From NCBI GenBank assembly GCA_003134655.1, contig PLBY01000128.1, positions 1 through 32,851 on the forward strand: a stretch of 32,851 nt of DNA. The letters are read 5' to 3'. The position numbers and the translations under genes were made by a program. This DNA comes from Acidobacteriaceae bacterium. GTDB lineage: Bacteria; Acidobacteriota; Terriglobia; Terriglobales; Acidobacteriaceae. Position 1 is the stretch's first letter. Every line of letters starts with the position of its first letter. Below, one piece after another: positions 7,747 to 16,768 of this stretch. The notes under the pieces are model-generated. The model did not search any database, was not told where the DNA came from, and saw only the letters and a list, made by a program, of their open reading frames with translations.

Positions 7747-8946
7747 TTAGCTCAAACTCTCCACCACCATCGCAATCCCCTGCCCGCCCCCAATACAAGC
7801 CGTAGCCAATCCATATTTCTTTCGACGCCGCCGCAACTCATACAGCAGCGTAATCACCAGCCGCGTCCCCGTCGCCCCCAGCGGATGCCCCAGCGCAATC
7901 GCCCCGCCGTTCACATTCACCTTCTCGCGATCGAGTCCGAGCTCCTTCTCCACCGCCAGATACTGCGCCGCAAACGCTTCATTCACTTCAATCAGATCGA
8001 TGTAATCCAGCGACAGCCCCGCCTTCTGCAGCGCAATCTTCGACGCCGGCACCGGACCCCGCCCCATCAGCTTCGGTTCCACGCCAGCAATGCCCCACCC
8101 GCAAATCCGACCCAGCGGCTTCACTCCACGCTTCAGCGCCTGCTCCAACGACATCACCACCACCGCCGCGCCGCCATCCACAATCCCGCTCGCGTTTCCG
8201 GCAGTGACAGTTCCATTCTTCCCAAACGCCGGCTTCAACTTCGTCAGCCCCTCGATCGTTGTCTGCGGACGCCGGTGATCATCCTCGGTCAGCGACTCCC
8301 CCGTCGGCTCGCCCTTATGATTCCGCAGCGCCACCGGCACCAGCTCTTCCTGGATGCGTCCTTCTTTATAGGCCGCATCCGCCCGCTGCTGCGACCGCAG
8401 CGCAAACTCATCCTGCTTCTGCCGCGTAATGCCCTGCTCCGACCCATACAGTTCGGCGGTGTTCGCCATATACGATCCGCAATACGTATCCAGCAGCGCC
8501 ACCATCAGCGAATCTTCCAGCTTCCCGCCCGGCGCCAGCGTAAATCCATCCCGCCCGCGGATCACAAACGGAGCCTGCGACATCGCCTCCATCCCGCCCG
8601 CCAGCACAATCTTCGCCTCGTCAGTCTGAATCATCTGCGCCGCCGACACGATCGACTGCATCCCCGACCCGCACAGCCGGTTCACCGTCAGCGCCGGAGT
8701 CTCAATCGGAATCCCCGCCCGCAAACCCACGTGCCGCGCCCCATACAGCGCGTCGCCCGACGTCTGCTGCGCATTGCCGAACACCACGTGATCGAATTCC
8801 TTGGCATCGATTCCCGCGCGTTCGATTGCACCTTTCGCCGCAACCGCACCCAACTCTTGGGCGGTAAAGTCCTTCAGTTTTCCGCAATAGCGGCCAAAGG
8901 GCGTACGCGCCCCACTAACGATAGCGATGTCACCTGGCTTCAACAT
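7747..8946 (-). CDS. Acetyl-CoA acetyltransferase / 3-ketoacyl-CoA thiolase
   Basis: The 399-residue product has thiolase length. The nucleophilic Cys is in RLCGSGMQS (about residue 92), the NEAFAAQ motif is present, GHPLGATG supplies the catalytic His and ACIGGGQG the second Cys near the C-terminus. It condenses or cleaves 3-ketoacyl-CoA in beta-oxidation or in acetoacetyl-CoA formation. It is the first gene of the minus-strand run thiolase, dehydrogenase, hydratase, ribH, nusB. The start ATG has GGGA seven bases upstream. Whether it acts on acetoacetyl-CoA only or on longer chains is not decided by these motifs. Confidence 0.96.
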   Translation of the reverse strand: MLKPGDIAIVSGARTPFGRYCGKLKDFTAQELGAVAAKGAIERAGIDAKEFDHVVFGNAQQTSGDALYGARHVGLRAGIPIETPALTVNRLCGSGMQSIVSAAQMIQTDEAKIVLAGGMEAMSQAPFVIRGRDGFTLAPGGKLEDSLMVALLDTYCGSYMANTAELYGSEQGITRQKQDEFALRSQQRADAAYKEGRIQEELVPVALRNHKGEPTGESLTEDDHRRPQTTIEGLTKLKPAFGKNGTVTAGNASGIVDGGAAVVVMSLEQALKRGVKPLGRICGWGIAGVEPKLMGRGPVPASKIALQKAGLSLDYIDLIEVNEAFAAQYLAVEKELGLDREKVNVNGGAIALGHPLGATGTRLVITLLYELRRRRKKYGLATACIGGGQGIAMVVESLS

Positions 8947-9082
8947 GATTTTCCCGGCAGAACGTTCACCTAGAACCGATCAGACTCGATCAGCCAAACT
9001 TGTTAGTTTAGCAGCGCCCAACGAGATTCTCCACCACCCCGGTCCAGCCAAATCGCATCTATACTCAATGCGGGAGAAGATC

Positions 9083-9586
9083 ATGTCCATTACCGAACTG
9101 CTGCTGCTCGAACTCGACGAAGAGAACAAAAAGACGCGCACCGCCCTCGAACGCGTCCCCGCCGACAAGAAAGACTTTGCGCCTCACCCCAAGTCGATGC
9201 CGCTGGGCAAACTGGCCCCCCACGTCGCGCAACTTGCCGGCTTCGGCCTCATCATCCTGACCACGCCCGAGTACGACTTTTCCAAAGGCAGCATCAAGCC
9301 CTTGCCGTTCGAATCTCCCGCTCAACTGGTGAAAGCTTTCGACGAGGAATCGGCGACGGTGCGCGCTGCTCTGCAAGCTACGAAAGATGAAGCCTGGAAG
9401 GAACACTGGAAACTGAGCTTTCAAGGCAAGACGATTTTCGAGGGCTCACGATTTCTGGCCTACCGTGAGATGTTCATGAATCACGTGGTGCATCACCGCG
9501 CCCAACTCGGCGTGTATCTGCGCTTGAACGAAAAGCCCGTGCCCGCGACCTACGGCCCGTCCGCCGACGACAAGATGGGCTTCTAA
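9083..9586 (+). CDS. DinB-like four-helix-bundle protein
   Basis: The 167-residue product has the DinB/YfiT layout: His47 in HVAQLAGFG and the second metal site MNHVVHHRAQLGVYLRL (His134, His138), the triad that binds a divalent metal in the family. Members act in bacillithiol- or mycothiol-dependent chemistry or are uncharacterised; the DNA-damage name is historical. The ATG at 9083 is chosen because GGGAGAAG sits about eight bases upstream; an ATG at 9068 is possible but lacks such a site. It diverges from the thiolase gene and is followed by family D repeats (9701-9736). Its substrate is unknown. Confidence 0.88.
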   Translation: MSITELLLLELDEENKKTRTALERVPADKKDFAPHPKSMPLGKLAPHVAQLAGFGLIILTTPEYDFSKGSIKPLPFESPAQLVKAFDEESATVRAALQATKDEAWKEHWKLSFQGKTIFEGSRFLAYREMFMNHVVHHRAQLGVYLRLNEKPVPATYGPSADDKMGF

Positions 9587-9700
9587 GCGGTTCGGTCCAG
9601 ACCTGCATGGAGGAAGCCTGTGAGATGAGTCGGGTCGGAACGACGTGGGTGGAAAAGTGAGTTAAGACGGGAGGGAACACAGGCTGTTAGTTCCCTGCTT

Positions 9701-9736
9701 CTCCGTGCCTCCGTGCCTCCGTGTCTCCGTGGTGAA
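9701..9736. repeat. Family D repeat, CTCCGTG tandem words
   Basis: CTCCGTGCCTCCGTGCCTCC followed by GTGTCTCCGTGGTGA. It lies just downstream of the stop of the TPR-GAF gene. Confidence 0.75.
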
Positions 9737-9742
9737 ATCGCC

Positions 9743-12337
9743 CTAAGCCACGGCCCCCGCAGCCAGCACCGCCGCCAGCGCGACGATCTTCCCCGGCCCC
9801 TGCGCCATCGCCTGCCCCAGCGCATGCTCAACTCGATTGATCACTTCCGTGACCACGTCGACCGGATCATATTCCGTGCGGATCACCGCCTCCGCCAGTC
9901 CCGCTGAAAACTGCGCCGTCGGCCCTTCGCCATTCTCACCCTTCGCCGGAAGCCGCACGACTGACACAATCTTGCGCAGCTTCTCCACCGCCAGCAGAGC
10001 TTCTTTCTCGGCCGTCTCCCCCAGCAGGATCGCGATCGTCGTCGTATCGTAGCGGAACGCCAGATCATTCGTGCGGATGTTCGCGGCAATCAACTGGCCC
10101 ACCTTCGCCATCATCGCCTGCACTTCGGCCTCGCCATATTCCTTGATCATGGCCGCGCTCTTGCCAAACTGCAGCAGCAGCACCGATAGCGACGACGCAT
10201 TCTGGCTCGCCCGCTTGCTCTCCGCCAGCAGCAGATCGATATAAGAAGCCCGCTTCAACAGCCCCGATTTCTCATCCGTCACTGAAAGATTCTTCACCAG
10301 CCGCCGCAGCCCCGCGTTATTCAGCGCGATCACCATCTGCTCGGCCAGCGTCTTCAGCACCACCATGTCCCCCTGTGCCCAAGACCGCGGACGGTTGTGG
10401 ACCAGCACCAGCATGCCGACAATTTCTTCCCCATCGCTCAGCGGAATCGCCAACACCGAAGCCGCGCCCATCTCCACCGCCGCTTTCCGCGCCGACTGCA
10501 ATGCGACCGCCTTCGCCGCATCCTCAATCGCCAGCGGATCATGCCCGTCCACTGCCTTGTGCAGGCACGCCACCAACTCCGCAATCGACCCAGAACTCGA
10601 TTTCTTCAAACCCTCGGCACAAAACTCCTCCACGGCCGTCGGCGACGATCCCGCCTTCCCCATCGCCGCAATGCAGCGCGACGCTTCCCAGTGCGTGGCA
10701 ATCTCTCGTACTGCGGTGTTCAACACCGCAGGAGCCGTGCCCTGGTGATACAGCTTGCGCGAAATCTCCGCCACCCGCGTGAACGCTCGCACATCGGTCG
10801 CAGGATCAGGCACAGGCGCCACAGGAACCGCGGCCACAGCCGCCGGAACCGGAGCCGCCGCCGCCGCTGGCGGCAATGGCGCCGCCCCCGCATACCGCGG
10901 CGTCACTCCCGCCGACAAGTACAGCCGCTGCAAGTCCTCGTTCCGTTCCTCTTCGCGCGGAAAGAGTTCCTGAATTCTCTGCAGCCGCTCCACCGCCTTA
11001 TTGCGCATCCCGTACTGCACCAGGATTTCCGCCTGCAACATCAGATCCTGCAGCGTCGAAGCCCCCAGCGTCGGCCCTTCCTCGTGCGCCGGTTCTTCGG
11101 GCGCCTTGCTCGCGGAAGAAAATCGCGATGCGATCACCCGGAAGCGCGCATCTTCCACCTTGCCCTTCAGCATCTCCAGCCGCTTCAGGTGACCCGACTC
11201 ATACGGATCCACCTCCGCCGCTCGATCCAAACACTCGGCGGCTTTAGCAAACTCTCCCGTGCTGCAATACAGATCAAACAACTTCAGCAAAGTCTGGCAA
11301 TAATCATTCTCGCGATTCGACGCGTTATACAGTTCGCTCAGGAACTCCAGCATCTGCGGCGATGCCCGCCGCGCCGCCGTAATGTCCTCCATGATGGCGA
11401 TAAACTGCCGCCGCTCTCCGCGCCGCCGCTGGAATTGTTCCAGCTTGCGCGCCAGCGCGACCGCCGCATCCTCATTCTCGGCGTCCAGCAAATTCCCGAT
11501 CAGCGCGATCACCTGCTGCACCCGCCCCGGATTCTGCTCAAACAGCACCCACACTAGCGGCTCCGCCTCAGCATGCCGCCCCGCAGCCACCAGCGCGTCG
11601 GCATACGTCTCGCGCAACGCCGCCGTCACTTCCCCGGAATTCATTTGCGGTTCAAGAATGAAGATGGCCGCGCCCACTTGTCCCTGCGCCAGCAAGCTCT
11701 TTCCATACGCGAGCGCGATGCTCTGATCCGAAGCGTCTTCCTGGTAGGCCTTCTCGTACCACGGCGCCGCATCGCCACCATCGGCCGCCACCAGTTGCGC
11801 GATCTTCTGAAACGAAGACGCCGCCGTCTTGCGATTTCCCAGCTCCGACGCCAGTTCCGCCACCCGTTGCAGGTTCGCCTGCGTCGGTTCCAGCGCCACC
11901 ACGCGATCCAACAGCTCAGCCGTTTCCTTCTTCTTTCCCAGTTTTCCCAGATCTAATAGCGCCGCCTCATACGTACCCACCGCCAGCTTTTTATTGGATC
12001 CTTCCAGCAACTGGCCAAAGCGGAATTTCTGCTGCCACGTCGGACTCCCATGTCGCGCCAGCTTCTTGTAGGTCAGGCTCGCGCGCGTCGCGTCTCCTAC
12101 TCCCACCTGCCGCTCAAACAAATCGCCCAGCAACTTGACCGCATCCGCATTGCGATTCAACGAAAGGCACAGATCCGCCGCCAGTTGCCGAACGACATCA
12201 TTCTCCGTATCGTCCTTCAGGACAAGCAGATACTCTTCCAGAGCGTCCGCGGTCTTGCCTTTTTGCAAAAGCTTCTCCGCGCGCTCCACGCGCTTCCCTA
12301 TCTCGGCTCGGTCCAGTCGTTTTGTGATCTCAGGCAT
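9743..12337 (-). CDS. TPR protein with GAF domain and degenerate GGDEF domain
   Basis: The 864-residue product is cytosolic. Residues about 15-450 are TPR-like helical repeats (AEKLLQKGKTADALEEYLLVL, then repeated A-EL/A-A patterns). A Pro/Ala-rich linker (about 480-510) precedes a GAF-like domain (about 515-680, ending in VLKTLAEQMVIALNNAGL). Residues 685-830 align by pattern to a GGDEF domain (SVTDEKSGLLKRASYIDLLL), but the active loop RYGGDEF reads RYDTTTI (762-768). The catalytic and GTP-binding residues of a diguanylate cyclase are therefore lost. It may be a scaffold or a nucleotide-sensing protein. It diverges from a PilZ gene (216 bp apart). Partners are unknown. Confidence 0.88.
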   Translation of the reverse strand: MPEITKRLDRAEIGKRVERAEKLLQKGKTADALEEYLLVLKDDTENDVVRQLAADLCLSLNRNADAVKLLGDLFERQVGVGDATRASLTYKKLARHGSPTWQQKFRFGQLLEGSNKKLAVGTYEAALLDLGKLGKKKETAELLDRVVALEPTQANLQRVAELASELGNRKTAASSFQKIAQLVAADGGDAAPWYEKAYQEDASDQSIALAYGKSLLAQGQVGAAIFILEPQMNSGEVTAALRETYADALVAAGRHAEAEPLVWVLFEQNPGRVQQVIALIGNLLDAENEDAAVALARKLEQFQRRRGERRQFIAIMEDITAARRASPQMLEFLSELYNASNRENDYCQTLLKLFDLYCSTGEFAKAAECLDRAAEVDPYESGHLKRLEMLKGKVEDARFRVIASRFSSASKAPEEPAHEEGPTLGASTLQDLMLQAEILVQYGMRNKAVERLQRIQELFPREEERNEDLQRLYLSAGVTPRYAGAAPLPPAAAAAPVPAAVAAVPVAPVPDPATDVRAFTRVAEISRKLYHQGTAPAVLNTAVREIATHWEASRCIAAMGKAGSSPTAVEEFCAEGLKKSSSGSIAELVACLHKAVDGHDPLAIEDAAKAVALQSARKAAVEMGAASVLAIPLSDGEEIVGMLVLVHNRPRSWAQGDMVVLKTLAEQMVIALNNAGLRRLVKNLSVTDEKSGLLKRASYIDLLLAESKRASQNASSLSVLLLQFGKSAAMIKEYGEAEVQAMMAKVGQLIAANIRTNDLAFRYDTTTIAILLGETAEKEALLAVEKLRKIVSVVRLPAKGENGEGPTAQFSAGLAEAVIRTEYDPVDVVTEVINRVEHALGQAMAQGPGKIVALAAVLAAGAVA

Positions 12338-12553
12338 GCGAAATTAAGCGGAGTAAACCCTGCTCCGATTCTAGGAGCGCCCCTCCCGAGCAGCAATGCG
12401 GTAACGCCCCCGCCCGATTACGAAGGTCACTGCCTTTTTCGTTGTTCACTCTCTGACAAGTCTCTGTCGTCCCCAGCCCTTCGCCCTCACTACACCTCCG
12501 TAACCTTCGCCCCCTCCGTTCACCGCGTTACCTTGTTCTCACTCGTGTAGCCG

Positions 12554-12895
12554 ATGCCCCTCAGACTCAACCCCAGGCCAGACCGCCGCCGACGACAACG
12601 CCAACTGCTGAACACCTCCGTTCGCGTGTTCAACGGATCTCGTCACCTCGATGCCCTCGGCATCAATCTCAGCGACGTCGGAATGTGCCTGTTTGCCATT
12701 GCGAATCTGCCCGTGGGCACTCAAATCGAGGTTGAATTTCTTCCCCAGCGATGCACAGAACGCGTTCGAGTGAGCGGAATAGTTCGCCACCGCGCCCTCT
12801 ACCTTTACGGAATCGAATTCTCGGTGGACACAGATCAACCGCGCACGTCAGAGAGAAAATTCCTTCGTGAACCTTCGCCGGGTGGCCCATCCTAA
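12554..12895 (+). CDS. PilZ domain protein
   Basis: The 113-residue product is a single-domain PilZ candidate. It has an Arg-rich N-terminus (RPDRRRRQRQ, residues 8-17), where the family has RxxxR, and NLSDVG (38-43), which fits [D/N]xSxxG; these bind cyclic di-GMP. A beta-barrel pattern follows (IEVEFLPQ, VRVSGIVRHR, YLYGIEFSV). An in-frame stop two codons upstream fixes the start, and there is no clear ribosome site. The TAA stop lies inside a 15-bp hairpin. It is divergent from the TPR-GAF-GGDEF-like gene and precedes a permease. Confidence 0.85.
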   Translation: MPLRLNPRPDRRRRQRQLLNTSVRVFNGSRHLDALGINLSDVGMCLFAIANLPVGTQIEVEFLPQRCTERVRVSGIVRHRALYLYGIEFSVDTDQPRTSERKFLREPSPGGPS

Positions 12896-12922
12896 GCCGC
12901 CCTCTTTGCGGCTTAGGGTGGG
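12886..12922 (+). repeat. 15-bp hairpin overlapping the PilZ stop codon
   Basis: Arms CCCATCCTAAGCCGC (12886-12900) and GCGGCTTAGGGTGGG (12908-12922) pair with one wobble around the loop CCTCTTT. The PilZ stop TAA (12893-12895) is in the left arm. No uridine run follows at once, so it is more like a repeat element than a terminator. Confidence 0.75.
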
Positions 12923-12977
12923 GATTTTCAACACCCTCCAATTTGGGCGTTCCCCCAAAACTCTGTTAACGTGCAGC

Positions 12978-14330
12978 ATGCCGTCGGCGCCCGCGCCCAT
13001 CCACGAAGAAGGCCTCCGCCACCAGCTCTCCGCCGGACAAATGGCCATGGTCGCCGTCGGCGGCTCCATCGGCACCGGACTCCTCCTCGGCTCTGGCGCC
13101 GCCATGGAAGTCGCCGGACCCGCCGCCATCCTCAGCTTCATCGCCGCCGCCTTCATCACCTGGACCGTCGCCATGGCCCTCGGCGAACTTGCCTGCGCCC
13201 ATCCCGCTGCCGGAAGTTTCGGAGTTTACGGCGATCTTTATCTCAACCAGTTCGCCGGATTCGTCGCCCGCGCCGGATACTGGCTCGGCCTCGCCCTCGC
13301 CATCGGCGCAGAAATGATCGCCGCCGCCACCTACATGGCGACGTGGTTCCCCGGCGTGCGGCCCTACCTTTGGATTGTGGTCTTCGCCGCCCTGCTGCTC
13401 CCGATCAACCTGCGCAGCGTCGGCTCCTACGGACGTGCCGAGTTCTGGTTGTCCATGATCAAGCTCGCCACCATCATCATCTTCATCGTCATCGGTGCCG
13501 CGTTGCTCACCACCGGCCGCGTCACTCCGCAATACAACGCGCAAGGCGGATTCTTTCCCAAGGGCGTCTGGTCCCCATTCATCGCCCTGACCTTCGCCGT
13601 CTACAGCTTCGGCGGAGTCGAAATGGTCGCCGTCACCTCCGGCGAATCGCGCTCCTCTAAAGAAACTCCCCGCGCCGTCTGGCTAACCTTCCTCACTCTC
13701 ACCTTTGTTTATGTCGGAGCCATCGTCATCCTTCTCGGCGTCATGCCCTGGAACCACGCCGGCGTCACCGAGAGCCCCTTCGTCACCACATTCCGCACCG
13801 TGAAAATTCCCCACGCCTCCGGTGTGATGAACTTTGTCGTCCTCACCGCCGCCCTCTCCGGCGCCAACGCCACTCTCTATGTAGCGTCACGCATGCTCTT
13901 CTTCCTCGCCCGCACCGGATGGGCCCCCACGCGCCTAGGCCGCCTCAACCACGAAGGCTCGCCCCAATTCGCAGTCCTCGCGTCTTCCTTCGGAATCCTT
14001 TTCGCCCTAGCCCTCGCGCTCTGGGCCCCCGAAAACGCCTTCCGCTACCTCATCGGCGCAGCCTTCACCGGAATGATCCTCTCCTGGCTGGTCTCCCTTG
14101 CCGCCCACATCAGCTTCCGCACCCGTCATTCTCGCGAAGAACTCGCCGCCCTCCCCCTCCGCTCCCCGCTAGGAACTTGGGGATCGATCCTAGGCCTGAT
14201 CGCCGTCACCATCGCCCTAATCCAAACCTGGCTCTACCCAATCGTGAATCTCTGGAGCGGCCTGGCCTGCCTCGCCACGCTAGTTGTCGCTTACTTAGTA
14301 GCAAAGTCAAAGCGCAATCCATCCACATAA
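12978..14330 (+). CDS. APC-family amino acid permease
   Basis: The 450-residue product has about 12 membrane segments and the amino-acid permease signature near TM1, VAVGGSIGTGLLLGSG, followed by GPAAILSFIAAAFITW and the FGGVEMVAVTSGE segment of TM6. This fits the AAT/GABA permease branch of the APC superfamily, which imports amino acids by proton symport. The start ATG at 12978 is chosen because the upstream part of the open frame covers the PilZ-associated hairpin and is not hydrophobic. The substrate is not determined. No dedicated amino-acid metabolism gene is adjacent. A family A repeat follows the stop. Confidence 0.92.
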   Translation: MPSAPAPIHEEGLRHQLSAGQMAMVAVGGSIGTGLLLGSGAAMEVAGPAAILSFIAAAFITWTVAMALGELACAHPAAGSFGVYGDLYLNQFAGFVARAGYWLGLALAIGAEMIAAATYMATWFPGVRPYLWIVVFAALLLPINLRSVGSYGRAEFWLSMIKLATIIIFIVIGAALLTTGRVTPQYNAQGGFFPKGVWSPFIALTFAVYSFGGVEMVAVTSGESRSSKETPRAVWLTFLTLTFVYVGAIVILLGVMPWNHAGVTESPFVTTFRTVKIPHASGVMNFVVLTAALSGANATLYVASRMLFFLARTGWAPTRLGRLNHEGSPQFAVLASSFGILFALALALWAPENAFRYLIGAAFTGMILSWLVSLAAHISFRTRHSREELAALPLRSPLGTWGSILGLIAVTIALIQTWLYPIVNLWSGLACLATLVVAYLVAKSKRNPST

Positions 14331-14338
14331 AGAACTCT

Positions 14339-14404
14339 TGTCATGCTGAGCGGAGCAGTGAGGATCGTGAAACGATCCTCACTGCGCAGTCGAAGCATCC
14401 CTAC
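14339..14404. repeat. Family A element with a 14-bp core hairpin
   Basis: Flank TGTCATGCTGAGCG, core arms at 14355-14368 and 14372-14385 (AGTGAGGATCGT with ACGATCCTCACT, extended by GC), then CAGTCGAAGCATCCCTAC. It sits between the convergent permease and cytochrome genes. Confidence 0.88.
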
Positions 14405-14443
14405 CCCCACCCCACATCCTCCACGAAGTGGGAACCAAAGCCC

Positions 14444-16072
14444 TCACGGCTTGCACTCCACCGGATCCTCCTTCAAATGCACCATCAGTGACTTCGCCTT
14501 CCCGTAATCCGGATTAAACGCCAGCACCCTCTCCACATACTTCCGCGCCTCTTCCGTCTGCCCCGCCACGCAGAACGCCATCGCCAGATTGACCCCAATC
14601 GCGCTCCGCTCCGGCACCCTCGCAAACGCTCCCTGCCACAACTCCACCGCACGCCGCAGATTCCCCGCCTTCGCCTCCAGGATCCCCAAATTCGTAGCCG
14701 CGTCATTCAGCAACGGATCGATCTTCAACGCGCGCTCATAAAACTCCCGCGCCTCTTGATCGTGCCCCTTCTTCTGCTCCTCGAAACCCCAAGCCGCCAA
14801 CACCACCGGATCCTCCGGCCGTTCCTTTAGCGCCTTCTGAAGATATTGGTCCGCTCTCTGCGGAGCCCCGTCCACCCCGCGCAGCGTCAGCGCCTCCCAT
14901 GCCAGCCCAAAGTCCCGGATCGTTGCCAGTGCCGCATCCCTCTCCGGAAACGACACTAGCGGAGCCCCCGGCGTCCCTCGCACTTCCAGTTGCGGCAGAG
15001 GTTCCGCATTCGGATACTGCTGAATGCGGTGATCAGTTGCCTCCGTGTGCGCCACATCCTTGCTCGGCAACGCTGGCATGTGACATCCCGTGCAACCCGG
15101 CTTCTCCGCATGATGCTTCGCCGCAAACACCTCGCCATGGCATGCCACGCACTTGCCGCGGTAGTAGGCCGTCTTCTCCGCCGGCGCTGGCTCCGTATGC
15201 GGATCATGGCAACTCCCGCACCACATCTTGTCCCCCGACTTCCGCTTGCACGCGCTCAACGACAGCGCCTCAAACTGACTCAGCGCCTCCGGCTTCTGCG
15301 GATCATTTCCCGAGAGCAGAAAATAATGGAGGTAATCCGACAGCCGCTCCCCCGGCTGAAACTGCTCCACCTGCTTCCCCGGCTGCCGCTGCGCCACCGT
15401 CCCCTCGAAGTGACACTCCATGCAAATCGCGTCGCGCCGGTCCGGTGACAGCTTCGCCGGATTCACATGTCCATCGCCCCCTCCATGACACCGTTCGCAC
15501 GTAATCCCGCCGTACAGAAACGGTCGCCCGGCATACTTGCTCTCCGTCCCCGCGACCGGCTCCTGCAGCCCGCTGGCGTGGCAATTCACGCAATCCACAA
15601 CGGCCGGAAGATTCATCGGGCTCTGCCGCGCCTCGGTAAACGCCGGAGCCATATTCCATCGTGCCTCCTGCGAGTACCAGTTGATGGGAGCCTCAAACAA
15701 AAATCCGTCGACGGAAAACAGATACGTCCGCCCCTTCACTCCCGACCCGATGTAATACAGCAGCTCGCGCTTCCCCCGAAATCCGCTCTCCTTGGGACGC
15801 TCGTAACTCATCCACGCATGCCCGTCCTGTGCGTACACCTTGTAGTGCACGCCCGACGTTTTATGGGTGAACTCTCCCGTGATCAGCCCGTCCATCGCCA
15901 CGCCGCTCGCCCTCGCCATCACGGTCTTCTGATAAGACTTGTAGATTTCGGCGTGACATCCCGCGCACGCCTCACTGCCCTTCTCGGGATTCGTACTCTT
16001 CGTCTGCGCGGAGACTCCGACGCCCATTACAGCCGAAAGCAACAGGCCCGCCGCTAGCGTCTCGGTCCGCAT
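14444..16072 (-). CDS. Periplasmic heptaheme c-type cytochrome with C-terminal TPRs
   Basis: The 542-residue product has a signal peptide (MRTETLAAGLLLSAVMGVGVSA). Seven CxxCH heme sites occur at residues 36, 161, 192, 217, 285, 308 and 327. The heme part resembles the multiheme nitrite-reductase/cytochrome c554 type. After about residue 380 the protein switches to TPR repeats (AALEALTLRG, PVVLAAWGFEEQKKG, NDAATNLGILEAKAG), ending KSLMVHLKEDPVECKP. It would act in the periplasm as an electron carrier or terminal reductase; no catalytic Lys-ligated CxxCK site is seen. It diverges from the tetraheme-ferredoxin-NrfD operon, so a shared electron path is plausible. Substrate unknown. Confidence 0.9.
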   Translation of the reverse strand: MRTETLAAGLLLSAVMGVGVSAQTKSTNPEKGSEACAGCHAEIYKSYQKTVMARASGVAMDGLITGEFTHKTSGVHYKVYAQDGHAWMSYERPKESGFRGKRELLYYIGSGVKGRTYLFSVDGFLFEAPINWYSQEARWNMAPAFTEARQSPMNLPAVVDCVNCHASGLQEPVAGTESKYAGRPFLYGGITCERCHGGGDGHVNPAKLSPDRRDAICMECHFEGTVAQRQPGKQVEQFQPGERLSDYLHYFLLSGNDPQKPEALSQFEALSLSACKRKSGDKMWCGSCHDPHTEPAPAEKTAYYRGKCVACHGEVFAAKHHAEKPGCTGCHMPALPSKDVAHTEATDHRIQQYPNAEPLPQLEVRGTPGAPLVSFPERDAALATIRDFGLAWEALTLRGVDGAPQRADQYLQKALKERPEDPVVLAAWGFEEQKKGHDQEAREFYERALKIDPLLNDAATNLGILEAKAGNLRRAVELWQGAFARVPERSAIGVNLAMAFCVAGQTEEARKYVERVLAFNPDYGKAKSLMVHLKEDPVECKP

Positions 16073-16135
16073 GGTGGTGTGATTTTAGTCCATTCGATGC
16101 TTAGGCTTACATGCACGACAACGAGGATCGTCCAT

Positions 16136-16243
16136 CCCGGCAGCCTCTGCCGGGTGACCTCCATCACAGGCCCCTGTGACCCCAATCATCGTTCCCCCAC
16201 CGAATCCCAGTTATTCAAGAGCATTGCGCAATTTTGTGCGCAA
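16136..16243. promoter_or_regulatory. Three successive hairpins in the divergent cytochrome promoter region
   Basis: CCCGGCAG/CTGCCGGG (16136-16143, 16147-16154), TCACAGG/CCTGTGA (16164-16170, 16173-16179) and TTGCGCA/TGCGCAA (16224-16230, 16237-16243) are all perfect. They lie between the two divergent cytochrome genes. They could be regulator sites or RNA structures; no promoter hexamers are obvious. Confidence 0.6.
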
Positions 16244-16276
16244 CTGGCGCCCGGAGTCCGGCGCAGAAAGACCAGC

Positions 16277-16768
16277 TTGTTCAAGGACATCGAACATCTC
16301 GTCCGGCTTGCGGTCGTCATGGCCATCGCCTTGGTCGCGTTCGTTGGCCTGCGCGCCCTCGTCGTTCCCCACAGTTTCGGCCAGTATGGACACTATCGCG
16401 GCGCCGCCATCGCTGAGATCGCTGCCCGCCCCGCGGCCTTCGCCGGTCACGATGTCTGCGAGGCCTGCCACACCGACGTGGTCGATCAGAAGAAGCTCGG
16501 CAAGCACGTCGTCGTCCCCTGCGAAGCTTGCCACGGAGCCCAAGCCAAGCATGCCGACGATCCCGCTTCCGTAAAGCCCTCCAAGCTCGACACCGCCGTC
16601 ACCTGCGCCCGCTGTCACGAAGCCAACAGCGCCAAACCCAAAGCCTTCCTCCAGGTCGTCACCGCCGATCACTCCGGAGGCCTCGCCTGCGACACCTGCC
16701 ACCAGCCCCACCGCCCCAGGATTGAAGAAGCGTCTCAGACGACACCCGCGACGGAGAGGAAGAAATAA
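16277..16768 (+). CDS. Membrane-anchored tetraheme cytochrome c
   Basis: From a TTG at 16277 the product is 163 residues. It has an N-terminal membrane anchor (LVRLAVVMAIALVAFVGLRALVV), then FGQYGHYRG, and four CxxCH sites: CEACH, CEACH, CARCH, CDTCH. It would hold four c-hemes on the periplasmic face and pass electrons with the ferredoxin and NrfD partners. The TTG is inferred because the peptide from there begins MFKDIEHLVRLAVV, a tidy n-region for the anchor, with a weak AGAAAG site. The open frame runs back to 16079, but that part covers the hairpins. The stop overlaps the next gene's ATG by one base (TAATG), indicating translational coupling. Confidence 0.88.
   Translation: MFKDIEHLVRLAVVMAIALVAFVGLRALVVPHSFGQYGHYRGAAIAEIAARPAAFAGHDVCEACHTDVVDQKKLGKHVVVPCEACHGAQAKHADDPASVKPSKLDTAVTCARCHEANSAKPKAFLQVVTADHSGGLACDTCHQPHRPRIEEASQTTPATERKK

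Noticed and set aside
7714..8973. 419-codon open frame on the plus strand opposite the thiolase gene
   Set aside because: Arg/His/Pro-rich shadow of a GC-rich gene whose minus-strand frame has all thiolase motifs.
10397..11557. 386-codon plus-strand frame opposite the TPR-GAF gene
   Set aside because: Arg/His-rich composition with no domain; the opposite strand carries TPRs.
14355..14385. Rho-independent terminator after the permease
   Set aside because: The stem is strong but no uridine run follows on either strand; it belongs to repeat family A.
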